Assembly (NCBI RefSeq): GCF_948472415.1
Contig: NZ_OX419519.1
Location: 4,960,001-5,024,000 of the forward strand
DNA: 64,000 nucleotides
DNA from: Kitasatospora fiedleri
Lineage (GTDB): Bacteria; Actinomycetota; Actinomycetes; Streptomycetales; Streptomycetaceae
Direction: 5' to 3'
In this document: positions 44,449-53,439 of the stretch, piece after piece
Layout of the letters: each line of letters starts with the position of its first letter
Numbering within the stretch: position 1 is the stretch's first letter
The notes under the pieces: generated by a model
Databases searched by the model: none
The model's input: only the letters and a program-made list of their open reading frames with translations
Told to the model about the DNA's origin: nothing
Program-made: the position numbers and the translations under genes

Positions 44449-45021
44449 ATGGTGAACCTGACGCGCATCTACACCCGGACCGGGGACGACGGCACGACCG
44501 CACTCGGCGACATGAGCCGGACCACCAAGACCGACCCCCGGCTGATCGCGTACGCGGACACCAACGAGGCCAACGCGGCGCTCGGCGTGGCGCTGGCCGC
44601 CGGGCAGTTGGACGAGGAACTGGTCACGGTGCTGACCCGGGTCCAGAACGACCTGTTCGACGTCGGCGCGGACCTGGCCACCCCGGTCGTCGAGGACCCC
44701 AAGTACCCGCCGCTGCGGGTCGAGCAGTCGTACGTCGACCGGTTGGAGGGCGACTGCGACCGCTTCCTCGCCGAGCTGGAGAAGCTGCGCAGCTTCATCC
44801 TCCCCGGCGGCACGCCCGGCGCGGCCCACCTGCACCTGGCGTGCACCGTGGTGCGGCGGGCCGAGCGGTCGACCTGGGCGGCGATCGAGGCGTACGGCGA
44901 GGGCGTCAACCCGCTGACCGCGAAGTACCTCAACCGGCTGTCCGACCTGCTGTTCATCCTGGCCCGCACCGCCAACAAGGAGCGCGGCGACGTGCTCTGG
45001 GTGCCCGGCGAGAATCGCTGA
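44449..45021 (+). CDS. Cob(I)yrinic acid a,c-diamide adenosyltransferase, PduO type
   Basis: 190-residue trimeric ATP:corrinoid adenosyltransferase making adenosylcobalamin. N-terminal ATP-binding motif YTRTGDDGTTALGD, the helix SRTTKTDPRLIAYADTNEANA, and active-site CTVVRRAERSTWA with the late FILARTANKERG. No cobalamin riboswitch or other B12 genes are seen nearby, so it probably supplies cofactor to mutases or ribonucleotide reductase encoded elsewhere. Confidence 0.95.
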   Translation: MVNLTRIYTRTGDDGTTALGDMSRTTKTDPRLIAYADTNEANAALGVALAAGQLDEELVTVLTRVQNDLFDVGADLATPVVEDPKYPPLRVEQSYVDRLEGDCDRFLAELEKLRSFILPGGTPGAAHLHLACTVVRRAERSTWAAIEAYGEGVNPLTAKYLNRLSDLLFILARTANKERGDVLWVPGENR

Positions 45022-45038
45022 CCCCACCCGGTGGCGGG

Positions 45039-45569
45039 TCACTTCTCCCGCTGGGGGAAGACCGTGTAACCGGCCGCGATCAGCAGGTTGACGCCGACCA
45101 CCAGGCCCATCCGCGGGTACCAGGAGCCCAGCGCCGCGGTGCGGGCGTCGTCGCCGACCAGCCACCGCACGGCCGCGACCAGTGCCACCGTGACCACCGC
45201 GGCCAGCAGCGTCAGCGCGCACACGCCCCACTCGTAGCGGGCCCGCGGCGCACCGTACCGGGGCGTCCCGGCGGGCTTCGGGCCGCCGGCCAGGCGGTGC
45301 GCGGCGTGCCCGTCCGCCCAGCGGACCAGGCGGCGGCCGTAGGCGAGCGAGAAACCGACGTACGCGGCGGCCAGGCCGTGCGTCCGGTCGGCGGTGGCGC
45401 CGCCGCGCAGGTCCGCGACGGTCGCGCCGAGGATCACCAGGTCGACCAGCGGGAGCAGCGTCAGCAGCACCGCGCCCGTCCGGCGCAGGCGCAGCGCGTA
45501 CCGGGCCGGCAGCCCGGCCGCCAGCACCACCCAGAAGCCGATCCCACCGGCGACGATCAGGGAAACCAT
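45039..45569 (-). CDS. Hypothetical integral membrane protein
   Basis: 176 residues with about five hydrophobic segments: MVSLIVAGGIGFWVVLAAGL, AVLLTLLPLVDLVILGATVA, a weaker AAAYVGFSLAYG, CALTLLAAVVTVALVAAV and MGLVVGVNLLIAAGYTVF. A basic loop (HRLAGGPKPAGTPR) separates the third and fourth. No recognised family. Convergent with the adenosyltransferase gene. Confidence 0.75.
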   Translation of the reverse strand: MVSLIVAGGIGFWVVLAAGLPARYALRLRRTGAVLLTLLPLVDLVILGATVADLRGGATADRTHGLAAAYVGFSLAYGRRLVRWADGHAAHRLAGGPKPAGTPRYGAPRARYEWGVCALTLLAAVVTVALVAAVRWLVGDDARTAALGSWYPRMGLVVGVNLLIAAGYTVFPQREK

Positions 45570-45692
45570 GCTGCGATCCTGTCGCGCCCCGGACGCCCGG
45601 TCATCGTCCGGCCAGCCGACACCGGTGTGCGACTTTCGTCGGACGGCTGGTCGTCCGACCGGTCGTTCCGGCGGGTCGGAAGGAGTGCTGGG

Positions 45693-46884
45693 ATGGTGCC
45701 CGTGAGGCTCACCGCCCGCCAGGAGGACCTGGTCATCGCCGCCGCCGGGCTGCTCGGCGGCCTGCTGCTGCTCGCGTTCGGCGCCTACGAGGCCCGGCCC
45801 GGGCTGCCGGGGTGGGCGGTGGCGCTGCCGCTGGTGGCGATGGCGGCGCTGGAGACGGTGCGCCGCCGGCGGCCGGTCTGGACGGTCTGCCTGGGCGGCG
45901 CGCTGTTCGGCGCCGGGGTGTACCTGGGCTCGCTGACGGCCACCCTGCTGATGTACACCGACCTGCTGTACGCGGCGGCCCCGTACGGCCCGGTCCGGAT
46001 GAGCAAGGTGCTGCAACTGACCGGCGCCGCCGCCACGTTGGTGCTCTCCGGGCTGGTCTGGCGGTACGGGTCGGTGCCCGGGGGCGCTGCTGGTCGCGGT
46101 GTTCTGCGGGCTGGTCTTCCTGGCCCCGGTCTGGACGGCCGACCTGCTGCGCCGCCACCGGGACCGCGCCGAGGCCGCGTGGCTGCGGGCCGAACAGACC
46201 GCGCTGCTGGCCGAGTTGGACCGGCGCGGCGCGGTGGCCGCGGAGCGCGCCCGGATGGCCCGCGAGCTGCACGACGTGATCGCCAACCACCTGTCGGCGA
46301 TCGCCATCCACGCGACCGGCGCGCAGGCGGTGGCGCGCCGTCAGCGGCGCGCGGCGGACGAGCCGCTGGTGCAGGCGCTGGCGGTGATCCGGGAGAACAG
46401 CGTCCAGGGGCTGGCCGAGATGCGCCGGATGATCGGCCTGCTGCGCGGGAGCGGGCCCGAAGAGCCGTCCGTGGCACCGGGGTTGGCCGCGGTGGACGTG
46501 CTGCTGGAGCAGGCCCGGGCGGCCGGTCGGGCGGCCGGGCTGCGGTTCGAGGTGCGGGAGCTGGGCGAGCGCGGCGAGCTGTCCGCGCCGCTGGAGCTCG
46601 CCGCGTACCGGATCGTCCAGGAGTCGCTGACCAACGCGGTCAAGCATGCCGCGCCCGGCCCAGTGCGGCTGGAGATCCGGTACGGGGAGCGGGAGTTGGC
46701 GATCTCGGTGGAGTCCGCGTACCGGGCCGGGGCGGGCCGGCCGGTGCCCGGGGCGAGGGCCGGGCTGGTCGGCATGGGCGAGCGGGCCCAGCTGCTCGGC
46801 GGCCGGTTCGCCGCCGGGCCGGAGGGGGAGCGGTGGGCGGTGCGGGCGGTGCTGCCGCGGACGGCGGGCGGGGAGCGGGCGTGA
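45693..46884 (+). pseudogene. Sensor histidine kinase (NarL-system type) broken by a single-base frameshift
   Basis: ATG 45693 (after GGAAGGAG) opens a frame encoding four membrane helices (VIAAAGLLGGLLLLAFGAYE onward). At the G5 run 46080-46084 the coding frame shifts by one: removing one G restores SVPGALLVAVFCGLVFLAPVWTADL, the fifth helix, and continues into the kinase. The second part has the HisKA_3 box ARMARELHDVIANHLSAI with the phospho-His, a DHp helix (QGLAEMRRMIGLLRG), and a HATPase with NAVKHA and GLVGMGERAQLLGG. Its stop overlaps the partner regulator start by 4 nt. It is either an assembly indel, an inactive gene, or slippage-controlled. Confidence 0.8.
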
Positions 46885-47546
46885 TCCGGGTGCTGGTGGC
46901 CGAGGACCAGGCGGCGGTGCGGGCGGCGCTGGTGATGATCCTGCGCGCGGAGGACGACCTGGAGGTGGTCGGCGAGGCCGCCGACGGCGAGCAGGCCGTC
47001 CGGCTGGCCCTGGAACTGCGGCCCGACGTGGTGCTGATGGACGTCCGGATGCCCCGGCTGGACGGCGTCGCGGCGACCCGGCGGGTGGTCGCCGCCGGGG
47101 CCGGGCAGGTGCTGGTGCTCACCACCTTCGACCTGGACGAGTACCTGTGGGGCGCGCTGCGGGCCGGCGCCGCCGGGTTCCTGCTCAAGGACCTGGAGGC
47201 CGAGGCGCTGGTCGACGGCGTCCGGGCGGTGGCCCGCGGCGACGGGATGCTCGCGCCGTCCGTCACCCGGCGGCTGATCGCCTTCTTCGCCCGGCCGGGC
47301 GGGCCCGGCCCGGCGGCTCCGGCGGGCGCCGCGGAGCCGGCGGAGCTGACGCCCCGGGAGCGGGAGGTGCTGGGCCGCCTCGGGGCGGGCCTGTCCAACG
47401 CCGAGATCGCCGCCCGGCTGCACACCGCCGAGGCCACCACCAAGACGCACGTCAGCCGGACACTGGCCAAGCTCGGCCTGCGCAGCCGGGTGCAGGCGGC
47501 GATCCTCGCCCGGGAGCCGGGGGTGCCCGGCCCGGGGGAGCGGTGA
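46881..47546 (+). CDS. NarL/LuxR-type response regulator
   Basis: 221 residues. Receiver domain with acidic pocket VLVAEDQ, phospho-Asp in VVLMDVRMPRLDG, Thr in VLTTFDLDEYL and Lys in GFLLKDLE; LuxR-type helix-turn-helix at the C-terminus (LTPREREVLGRLGAGLSNAE, then HVSRTLAKLGLRSR). GTG start overlapping the kinase stop. The same frame reads upstream into the N-terminal kinase part because of the frameshift there; that is not a fusion protein. Targets unknown. Confidence 0.92.
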   Translation: MIRVLVAEDQAAVRAALVMILRAEDDLEVVGEAADGEQAVRLALELRPDVVLMDVRMPRLDGVAATRRVVAAGAGQVLVLTTFDLDEYLWGALRAGAAGFLLKDLEAEALVDGVRAVARGDGMLAPSVTRRLIAFFARPGGPGPAAPAGAAEPAELTPREREVLGRLGAGLSNAEIAARLHTAEATTKTHVSRTLAKLGLRSRVQAAILAREPGVPGPGER

Positions 47547-47983
47547 GGGCGGGACGCGGCCGGGGGCGGGGCGCGAGGGGCACAGATCACACCCGTCCCG
47601 GCGCAGATCACACTGCCGGAACGCACCACGGCGGGCGCGCTCCCACTAGAGTCCGGCGAGAGCGCTGCCGCTCCCGCGGTCGGTCCGTACTGCCCGGGTG
47701 CGGGACGTTCTGGGCGGCTGGGTGAGTTTGCTCACGGTCCGCCCGCAGACGGGTGATTTGGGCGGCAATCGAGCGTAGGTGTGAGGTGTTCCTGCGTATA
47801 TTCCCTCGGACGGGTGAAGTTGAGGGGCAGTCCGGCGGGTGACAGCAACCTGCGGAACTGGTTCACCGTCAGATTCAGAAGGGGCCGGTGCGCGGACACG
47901 GCCCCGTGGAGCACGGACGTTCCCCGAGGTGCGGGCGGCACCGTGGAGCGGACGCCCGGCGGACGGCCGAGGAGGAGGACAGC
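47547..47983 (+). other. Intergenic region with two phased direct repeats, upstream of the STAS gene
   Basis: 437 nt without a gene. C(A/G)CAGATCACAC occurs at 47581-47592 and 47602-47613, 21 bp apart start to start, i.e. two helical turns. Further on are A/T-richer stretches (gggtgatttgggcggcaatcg; gtgttcctgcgtatattccc) that may hold the promoter of the STAS gene. The repeats could be a regulator site for that promoter or a site acted on by the adjacent response regulator. Confidence 0.45.
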
Positions 47984-48319
47984 ATGCGCATCACCGGCGA
48001 CCACACCGGACTGGCCATCGAAGGGCGGCTCGACGTGCGCAGCGCCGCCGACGCCAGGGCACTGCTGCACGCCGCCGTCGACGGCGGCGAGGGAGACCTG
48101 GTCCTCGACCTCGGACGCCTGGAGTTCTGGGACGCCACCGGGCTCGGCGTCATCATGGGCACCCACCGCCGGGCCGGCCGGGTCGGGCGGCGGCTGGTGC
48201 TCCGGGAAGTGCCGGTCCAGTTGCAGCGCCTGCTGGTGGCGACCCGGCTGCACCGCATCCTGGCGGTCGAGGGAGCGGTGCAGGACCCCTGCGGGACGAC
48301 GCTCCCCGCGCTCGGCTAG
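47984..48319 (+). CDS. STAS-domain anti-sigma-factor antagonist
   Basis: 111-residue single STAS domain (SpoIIAA/RsbV type). The phosphorylatable residue is Thr52 in FWDATGLGVIMG, where classical members have Asp-Ser or Asp-Thr. GGAGGAGG precedes the ATG. When dephosphorylated it would bind an anti-sigma kinase and free a sigma factor, but no partner kinase or sigma gene is adjacent. The next gene encodes an NTPase with a membrane anchor. Confidence 0.9.
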   Translation: MRITGDHTGLAIEGRLDVRSAADARALLHAAVDGGEGDLVLDLGRLEFWDATGLGVIMGTHRRAGRVGRRLVLREVPVQLQRLLVATRLHRILAVEGAVQDPCGTTLPALG

Positions 48320-48437
48320 CCCGCGCCCGGCCCACGCGCGTTCGGCGCCCGGGCCGGCGGCGGGAGGCGGACGGCGCACGGCCGGGTTCGTGTGCGGACG
48401 GCTCGGCGCCGGAACCACCCCTGTGTGGTGACCCGTC

Positions 48438-50852
48438 GTGTCCATGTGGGAAAGTCTCCGCTCAGGTGTCCGAGTGGCGGGGAGCAGCGACGTGGGTCAG
48501 CCGAGCGGGGAGTTCCGGGGGGACGGGGTGCGCCCGCGCAGCGGGGAACTGGTCAGCGGTGAACGGCTGGTGGTGGTCGGCGGCCCGGAGGGCTCCGAGG
48601 CCCGGCACTGCCCGGACGAGTGGATGCCGCAGCCCCGCCGGATTCGCGGCCTCGTGCAGGCCCGGCCGGAGCTCGGCCCCAGCCCGGCCGTCGGCCCGCT
48701 CGCCCTGGGCGCCGGCCCCGGCGACCTGCGGCTGCTGGACCGCGACGCCGACATCGCCGCCCTGCTGGAACAGCTCCGGGCCGGACGGTCGGTGCAACTG
48801 CTCGGCCAGGCCGGCTCGGGCCGCTCCGCGCTGCTCGCGGCCGTCGCCGAGGCGGCCGGGGAACTCGCCCCGGACGGCGTGGTACGGCTGAGCGGCTACC
48901 GGCGCACCACCGCCGACCTGCTCCAGGACCTGTTCGCCGCCACCCACCAGGCCCCCGACTTCCGCCCGGACCGCGAACAGCTGGCCGAACTGCTGGCCGG
49001 CGTCGCCGCGGTGGTGGTGATCGACGACGTCGAGCCGTCCGGCGAGGAACTGGAGGAACTGCTCGCCTTCGCCCCCGAGTGCGCGTTCCTGCTGGCCACC
49101 CTCCCCGACACCCCGCCCGCGCCCCCCGGCTCCCGGCTGCGCGACCACCTGGTGGCCGGCCTGTCCCGCCCCGCCTGCCTGACCCTCGCCGCCCGACTGG
49201 CCGGACGCCCCCTGGACGAGGCCGAACGGGCCTGGGCGGTGGACCTCTGGTTCGAGTCCGAGGGCCTGCCGCTGCGCTTCGTCCGGGCCGCCGCGCTGCT
49301 GCGCCAGCGCGACGTCACGGTGGACGCGCTGATCGCCGCGCAGGAGGACCGGCGGAGCGTGTTCGGCTCCGTCCACGAGTACGAACTGCCCCGCGATCCG
49401 GCCGAGTTGGAACGCGAACTGCGCCGCCAGGTGCCGCTGCCCTCGGTGGGGGAGAGCGCCGCCCCGGCCCGCCGCCTGGTCCAGGGGCTGAGCGAGTCGG
49501 CCCGGCTGGTGCTGCGCCTCGCGCTCGCCCTCGGCGGGGAGTGCCCGACCGCGCCGCACCTGCCCGCCCTGGTCGACGTCGGCCTCGGCGAGAGCGCCCT
49601 GCAGGAACTCGTCGAAACCGGACTGGCGGTCTCCGTCGGCGGCCACCACCGCCTCACCGAGGGCGTGCTCGACGCGCTGCTGCCCGAGGTCGAGGACGAC
49701 GGCAACGGCCTGCCCGCGCCGTTCGCCCCCGGCGGGATCGCGCACGGCGCCGCCGAACACCTCGCCTGGTGGGTCGGCCACGCCTCGGTCTCCACCCGGC
49801 AGGTCGCCGCCGAGGCCGAGGTGATCCTCGCCGTGCTGCTCGCCGAACGCGACGCCGACCGCCCCGCCGAGGTGCTCCGGCTGGCCCGGGCCGCCGCCCC
49901 CGCGCTCGCGCTGTCGCTGCGCTGGGGCGCCTGGGAACGCGCCCTGCACCTCGGCCTGGAAGCCGCCAGGATGCTCGGCGCGCCCGCCGAACAGGGCTGG
50001 TTCCACCACGAGTTGGGCGTGTACGCGCTCTGCGCGGGCAGCCCCCAGCGGGCCGCCGCCGAACTGGAGGCGGCGATCGCGCTGCGCGCCGCCGCGGGCG
50101 AACAGCGCGGCGGGGCCGCCGCCCGCCGGATGCTCGACCTGGTCCGGCTGGAGGAGACCGCCGCACTCACCGCCGGCCCCGACAGCGAACCCGCCCGCCG
50201 CCGCCGCGCCATCCGGGCGATCGCCCAGGTGGTGCCCGGCCGGCTGCGCAAGCGGGCCCCGCGCGGCGCCCGCAAGACCGTCCTGCTGGCCGGCGCCGCC
50301 GTGATGGCGCTCGGCGTCCTCGGCACCGCGATCGGCGTCGCCGCCGGCGGGGACGACCACCCCGGAGGCGACCGCACCGGCAACTCCGCGGACGACCTGC
50401 CCCCGCTCGACCCCACCACCTCCCCCCGCCCCAGCAGCTCCCCCGCGCCCGCGCCGTCCGGCAGCGAGAGCCCGTCCGCGACGGACCCGGGCAGCCCGAG
50501 CGAGAGCCCGTCGCCCTCCACCGGCGGCCCGGCCACCACCAGCCCGTCGGCCACCCACCGGCCCGGCAGCACCCCGAGCCCGACGGCCACCACGACCAAG
50601 CCGGGCACCGGCACCGGCGGCAACGCGGGCGGGACCACCGGCGGGACGACCGGTGGCGGCACGGGCGGCGGTTCCGGCTCCGGCGGGGGCACCGGCTCCG
50701 GCGGCGGCACGGGTGGCACCGGCGGCCCGGGCGGCACCGGCGGTACGGGCACCAGCCCGGCGCCGTCCGCCTCCTCCTCGCCCTCCCCGTCGCCCAGCTC
50801 CTCGCCGCCCACCAGCCCCCCGGCGACGGGCACGCCCTCGCAGAGCGGTTGA
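48438..50852 (+). CDS. Membrane-anchored NTPase with extracellular Ser/Pro/Gly-rich tail
   Basis: 804 residues. After ~85 residues of poorly conserved sequence comes a P-loop (GQAGSGRS, about residues 123-130) and a Walker-B-like VVVIDDVEPS, then winged-helix and helical parts resembling STAND or signal-transduction ATPases (LRLALALGGECPTAPHLPAL), and a short TPR-like stretch (AEQGWFHHELGVYALCAGSP onward). One membrane helix (TVLLAGAAVMALGVLGTAIG, about 615-637) leads to a ~165-residue tail of Ser/Pro/Thr then Thr/Gly repeats (50590-50850) that should lie outside the cell. GTG start, alternative ATG two codons later. Function unknown; linkage to the STAS gene suggests stress signalling. Confidence 0.75.
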   Translation: MSMWESLRSGVRVAGSSDVGQPSGEFRGDGVRPRSGELVSGERLVVVGGPEGSEARHCPDEWMPQPRRIRGLVQARPELGPSPAVGPLALGAGPGDLRLLDRDADIAALLEQLRAGRSVQLLGQAGSGRSALLAAVAEAAGELAPDGVVRLSGYRRTTADLLQDLFAATHQAPDFRPDREQLAELLAGVAAVVVIDDVEPSGEELEELLAFAPECAFLLATLPDTPPAPPGSRLRDHLVAGLSRPACLTLAARLAGRPLDEAERAWAVDLWFESEGLPLRFVRAAALLRQRDVTVDALIAAQEDRRSVFGSVHEYELPRDPAELERELRRQVPLPSVGESAAPARRLVQGLSESARLVLRLALALGGECPTAPHLPALVDVGLGESALQELVETGLAVSVGGHHRLTEGVLDALLPEVEDDGNGLPAPFAPGGIAHGAAEHLAWWVGHASVSTRQVAAEAEVILAVLLAERDADRPAEVLRLARAAAPALALSLRWGAWERALHLGLEAARMLGAPAEQGWFHHELGVYALCAGSPQRAAAELEAAIALRAAAGEQRGGAAARRMLDLVRLEETAALTAGPDSEPARRRRAIRAIAQVVPGRLRKRAPRGARKTVLLAGAAVMALGVLGTAIGVAAGGDDHPGGDRTGNSADDLPPLDPTTSPRPSSSPAPAPSGSESPSATDPGSPSESPSPSTGGPATTSPSATHRPGSTPSPTATTTKPGTGTGGNAGGTTGGTTGGGTGGGSGSGGGTGSGGGTGGTGGPGGTGGTGTSPAPSASSSPSPSPSSSPPTSPPATGTPSQSG

Positions 50853-50859
50853 CCGCCCG

Positions 50860-52068
50860 TCAGAGCAGCAGCTGCTCCAGGGTCACGTTCCCGCGGGCGA
50901 GGCGGCGCGCGTACGCGGCCCAGGCCGGGCGGGCCAGCAGGGCGTCCAGCGGGTCGGGGGCGTCCGGGCCGAGGGCGCGGCGCAGCAGGCGGCGGGCCAG
51001 GCCCAGCGGGGCGCCGCGTGCGCACAGCCAGGCCTCGGCGGCGTCCAGGCCCCCGGCGGCGTGCGCCTCCCGCAGCGGGGCCGCCCAGCCCTCGGCCCAC
51101 CAGGCGGCGCGTTCGGCGTCCGGGACTTCGGCGAAGGTCGGGGCCAGCGCGGCGGCCAGCCGGCGGCACAGGTCGTCCGCGGCGGGCAGGTCCGGGTACT
51201 CGGTGCGGAAGTGCGCCCAGTCCGCGCCGCCGGTGTCGGGGGCGCCGCCGGGGAGGTCGTCCGGGCCGGGCGGGTGCTCCGCCAGGTGGATCTCGCCGCC
51301 GGTGAACACCTCGCGCAGCACCCCGTACCGCAGGGCGGTCGACTCGGCGAGCAGCACCGCGTCGTAGAGGTCCTTGCCCTGCGGGTAGGCGTCGGCGGCC
51401 AGCCACAGCAGCTTCCAGGAGAGGGAGAGTTCGCGTCCGGCGACGCGCAGCACCGCCCCCGGCGCGACCTCCAGCGGGTCGGGTTCCAGCGGCAGCCGCT
51501 CGGTGAAGACGAAGTCCACCTGCACGCCGCCGCCCGGCAGGCCGTCGGCCGCCCAGGGCAGCAGCAGGCGGCGGCCGGGGACGCGGTCGTACGTCCAGAT
51601 GTCCTCGTCGACGGCCTCGTCCGGCAGGAAGCGGACCGGGCCGGCGGCGGGGACGGCGGCGGTCAGGTCGGCGAACAGGGCGGCGGTGCGCGGGTCGTCG
51701 AGCCCCCAGTCGGCGGGGACGACCACGAAGTCCAGGTCGCCCGGTTCGCGGGCGGCGGGGCCGAACCAGGCGCGCAGCACCACGGAGCCGCGCAGCACCA
51801 GGTGGTCGGCCCAGCGGGAGGCGGCGACGGCGGCCAGCACGGCGTCCATCGCGGTGCGGCGGGCGGCCCGCCAGGCGGTGGCCGGCGCGGGGTCGGCGAA
51901 GCGCGGGTCGGTGGGCCGGTACGCGTCGGCGTGCTGCTTGAGCGACGGGTCGAAGACCGCGGCCTGCCGGGCCCGCGGGTCCGCGATCGGACGGAACGTC
52001 AGCGGCAGCTCGGCGTGGGCGCTCCGGGCTAGCTCGGCGGCGTCGGGGGCGCCGCGTCCGTCGGTCAC
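50860..52068 (-). CDS. AbiEii/AbiGii-type nucleotidyltransferase
   Basis: 402 residues. The minimal nucleotidyltransferase core is seen: VLRGSVVLRAWFG followed by the metal-binding EPGDLDFVVVP, and a later DFVFTERLPLE with SLSWKLLWLAADAYPQGKDLYD, the Lys/Asp region conserved in AbiEii proteins. Related toxins transfer nucleotides to tRNA acceptor stems. The C-terminal ~130 residues are a helical extension. The GTG start overlaps the upstream gene by 4 nt, so the two form an operon. No AbiEi-type winged-helix antitoxin is present, so it may be a housekeeping or novel variant rather than a classical abortive-infection toxin. Confidence 0.8.
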   Translation of the reverse strand: MTDGRGAPDAAELARSAHAELPLTFRPIADPRARQAAVFDPSLKQHADAYRPTDPRFADPAPATAWRAARRTAMDAVLAAVAASRWADHLVLRGSVVLRAWFGPAAREPGDLDFVVVPADWGLDDPRTAALFADLTAAVPAAGPVRFLPDEAVDEDIWTYDRVPGRRLLLPWAADGLPGGGVQVDFVFTERLPLEPDPLEVAPGAVLRVAGRELSLSWKLLWLAADAYPQGKDLYDAVLLAESTALRYGVLREVFTGGEIHLAEHPPGPDDLPGGAPDTGGADWAHFRTEYPDLPAADDLCRRLAAALAPTFAEVPDAERAAWWAEGWAAPLREAHAAGGLDAAEAWLCARGAPLGLARRLLRRALGPDAPDPLDALLARPAWAAYARRLARGNVTLEQLLL

Positions 52069-52715
52069 GACGGGCCCGCCGCGCCGTCGTCCAGCCAGCC
52101 GTCGTCCAGAGCGAGCGCCGAGTCGTGGACCACGTACTCGCGTTCGGCCTTCAGCGGCGGGAAGCCGGCCGCGGTCAGGGCGGCGGTCAGGCGTTCCAGG
52201 CGGGAGCCGGCGGTGGCCTGGCCGACCCGGTGGCAGCGCTGGGTGACGAAGTACTGCCGGTGGCCGTCGGGTTCGGTGCGGCGGGCGTTCCAGGACACGT
52301 GGGCGCCGTGGCCGGCGGCGGCCCGGGCGAGGGCCTCGCGGGGCGTGCCGGGGGAGAGCCGGACCTTCACGTGGTGTTCGAAGTAGTGCGCGGGGTCGGC
52401 GCGTTCGGCCTCGGCGTCGGTGCGCGGGACGCCCGGCGCCCAGGGCGCGGCCTCGATCTTCACCCGGACCGGGGTGAACCCGGCCCCGCGCAGCCGGGCC
52501 GCCTCGGCGGCGGCCCGCCGGTGCTGCGCGGCCAGCGTGCCCGCGGCCCGCCAGGACAGCATCGGCTGCGAGGGGTGCCGCCCGCGGGCCAGCAGGATGT
52601 GGGTGAACTCCAGCCCGTGCGCGGCCGCCCAGCCCGCCAGCGCCCCGGCCTCGGCCGGGGCCAGCGTCAGGTGCGTCTCGTACGGGGCGACCCCGGCGGT
52701 GCTGCGAACGGGCAT
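52065..52715 (-). CDS. Hypothetical protein coupled to the AbiEii-like gene
   Basis: 216-residue soluble protein; family not recognised. Conserved-looking blocks: YETHLTLAPAEAGALAGWAA, HILLARGRHPSQPMLSW, YFEHHVKVRLSPGTP, HGAHVSWNARRTEPDGHRQ, FVTQRCHRVG, and a C-terminal AEREYVVHDSALALDDGWLD. The two halves resemble each other loosely (each beta strand-rich with HxT/HxK-like motifs), so a duplicated alpha-beta fold is possible. Its stop overlaps the nucleotidyltransferase start, suggesting a partner or neutralising protein. Confidence 0.7.
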   Translation of the reverse strand: MPVRSTAGVAPYETHLTLAPAEAGALAGWAAAHGLEFTHILLARGRHPSQPMLSWRAAGTLAAQHRRAAAEAARLRGAGFTPVRVKIEAAPWAPGVPRTDAEAERADPAHYFEHHVKVRLSPGTPREALARAAAGHGAHVSWNARRTEPDGHRQYFVTQRCHRVGQATAGSRLERLTAALTAAGFPPLKAEREYVVHDSALALDDGWLDDGAAGPS

Positions 52716-52779
52716 GCGGGGATTGTGGCAGCCGGGACGGACACCGCCGCGGGCTGGGCAGGCCGGGCCCGGGGGAGGG

Positions 52780-53439
52780 CTAGAAGAGCTTGAGCTTGTC
52801 GTCGTCGATGCCGCGCAGCTCGTCGTAGTCGAGGACGACGCAGCCGATGCCCCGGTCGGTGGCCAGCACCCGGGCCTGCGGCTTGATCTCCTGGGCGGCG
52901 AAGACACCCTTGACCGGGGCCAGCAGCGGGTCGCGGTTGAGGAGTTCGAGGTAGCGGGTGAGCTGCTCGACGCCGTCGATCTCGCCGCGGCGCTTGATCT
53001 CGATGGCGACGGTGGCGCCGTCGGAGTCGCGGCAGAGGAGGTCGACCGGGCCGATCGGGGTCGGGTACTCGCGGCGGATCAGCTGCCAGCCGGAGCCGAG
53101 CACCTCCATCCGGTCGGCGAGCAGCTCCTGTAGGTGGGCCTCCACGCCGTCCTTGATCAGGCCGGGGTCGACGCCGAGTTCGTGCGAGGAGTCGTGGTGG
53201 ACGTCCTCCAGCGTGATGATCAGCTTCTCGCCGGCCTTGTTGGTGACCGTCCACACGCCGTCGCCCTCCTTGAGGGAGCACGGCGGCGACATCCAGTTCA
53301 GCGGCTTGTAGGCCCGGTCGTCGGCGTGGATGCTGACGCTCCCGTCGGCCTTCACGATCACCAGGCGCACGGCGGAGGGCAGATGTGCAGCGAGGCGGCC
53401 CGCGTAGTCCACGGTGCATTTGGCGATGACAAGACGCAT
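52780..53439 (-). CDS. nucS: Mismatch-specific endonuclease NucS/EndoMS
   Basis: 219 residues. N-terminal dimerisation/DNA-binding domain (MRLVIAKCTVDYAGRLAAHL) and a RecB-like nuclease domain with Asp133, Glu147 and Lys149 in GPVDLLCRD...VAIEIKRR, then QLTRYLELLN. It ends DDKLKLF, resembling the beta-clamp-binding tail reported for NucS. In actinobacteria, which lack MutS/MutL, NucS cuts both strands at mismatches and lowers mutation rate. ATG 53439 matches the family start; the long upstream extension is a shadow. Confidence 0.95.
   Translation of the reverse strand: MRLVIAKCTVDYAGRLAAHLPSAVRLVIVKADGSVSIHADDRAYKPLNWMSPPCSLKEGDGVWTVTNKAGEKLIITLEDVHHDSSHELGVDPGLIKDGVEAHLQELLADRMEVLGSGWQLIRREYPTPIGPVDLLCRDSDGATVAIEIKRRGEIDGVEQLTRYLELLNRDPLLAPVKGVFAAQEIKPQARVLATDRGIGCVVLDYDELRGIDDDKLKLF

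Noticed and set aside
44841..47546. A long open frame that appears to fuse membrane helices to a response regulator
   Set aside because: It arises because the kinase gene shifts frame; the middle part reads as low-complexity sequence. The regulator has its own GTG start overlapping the kinase stop.
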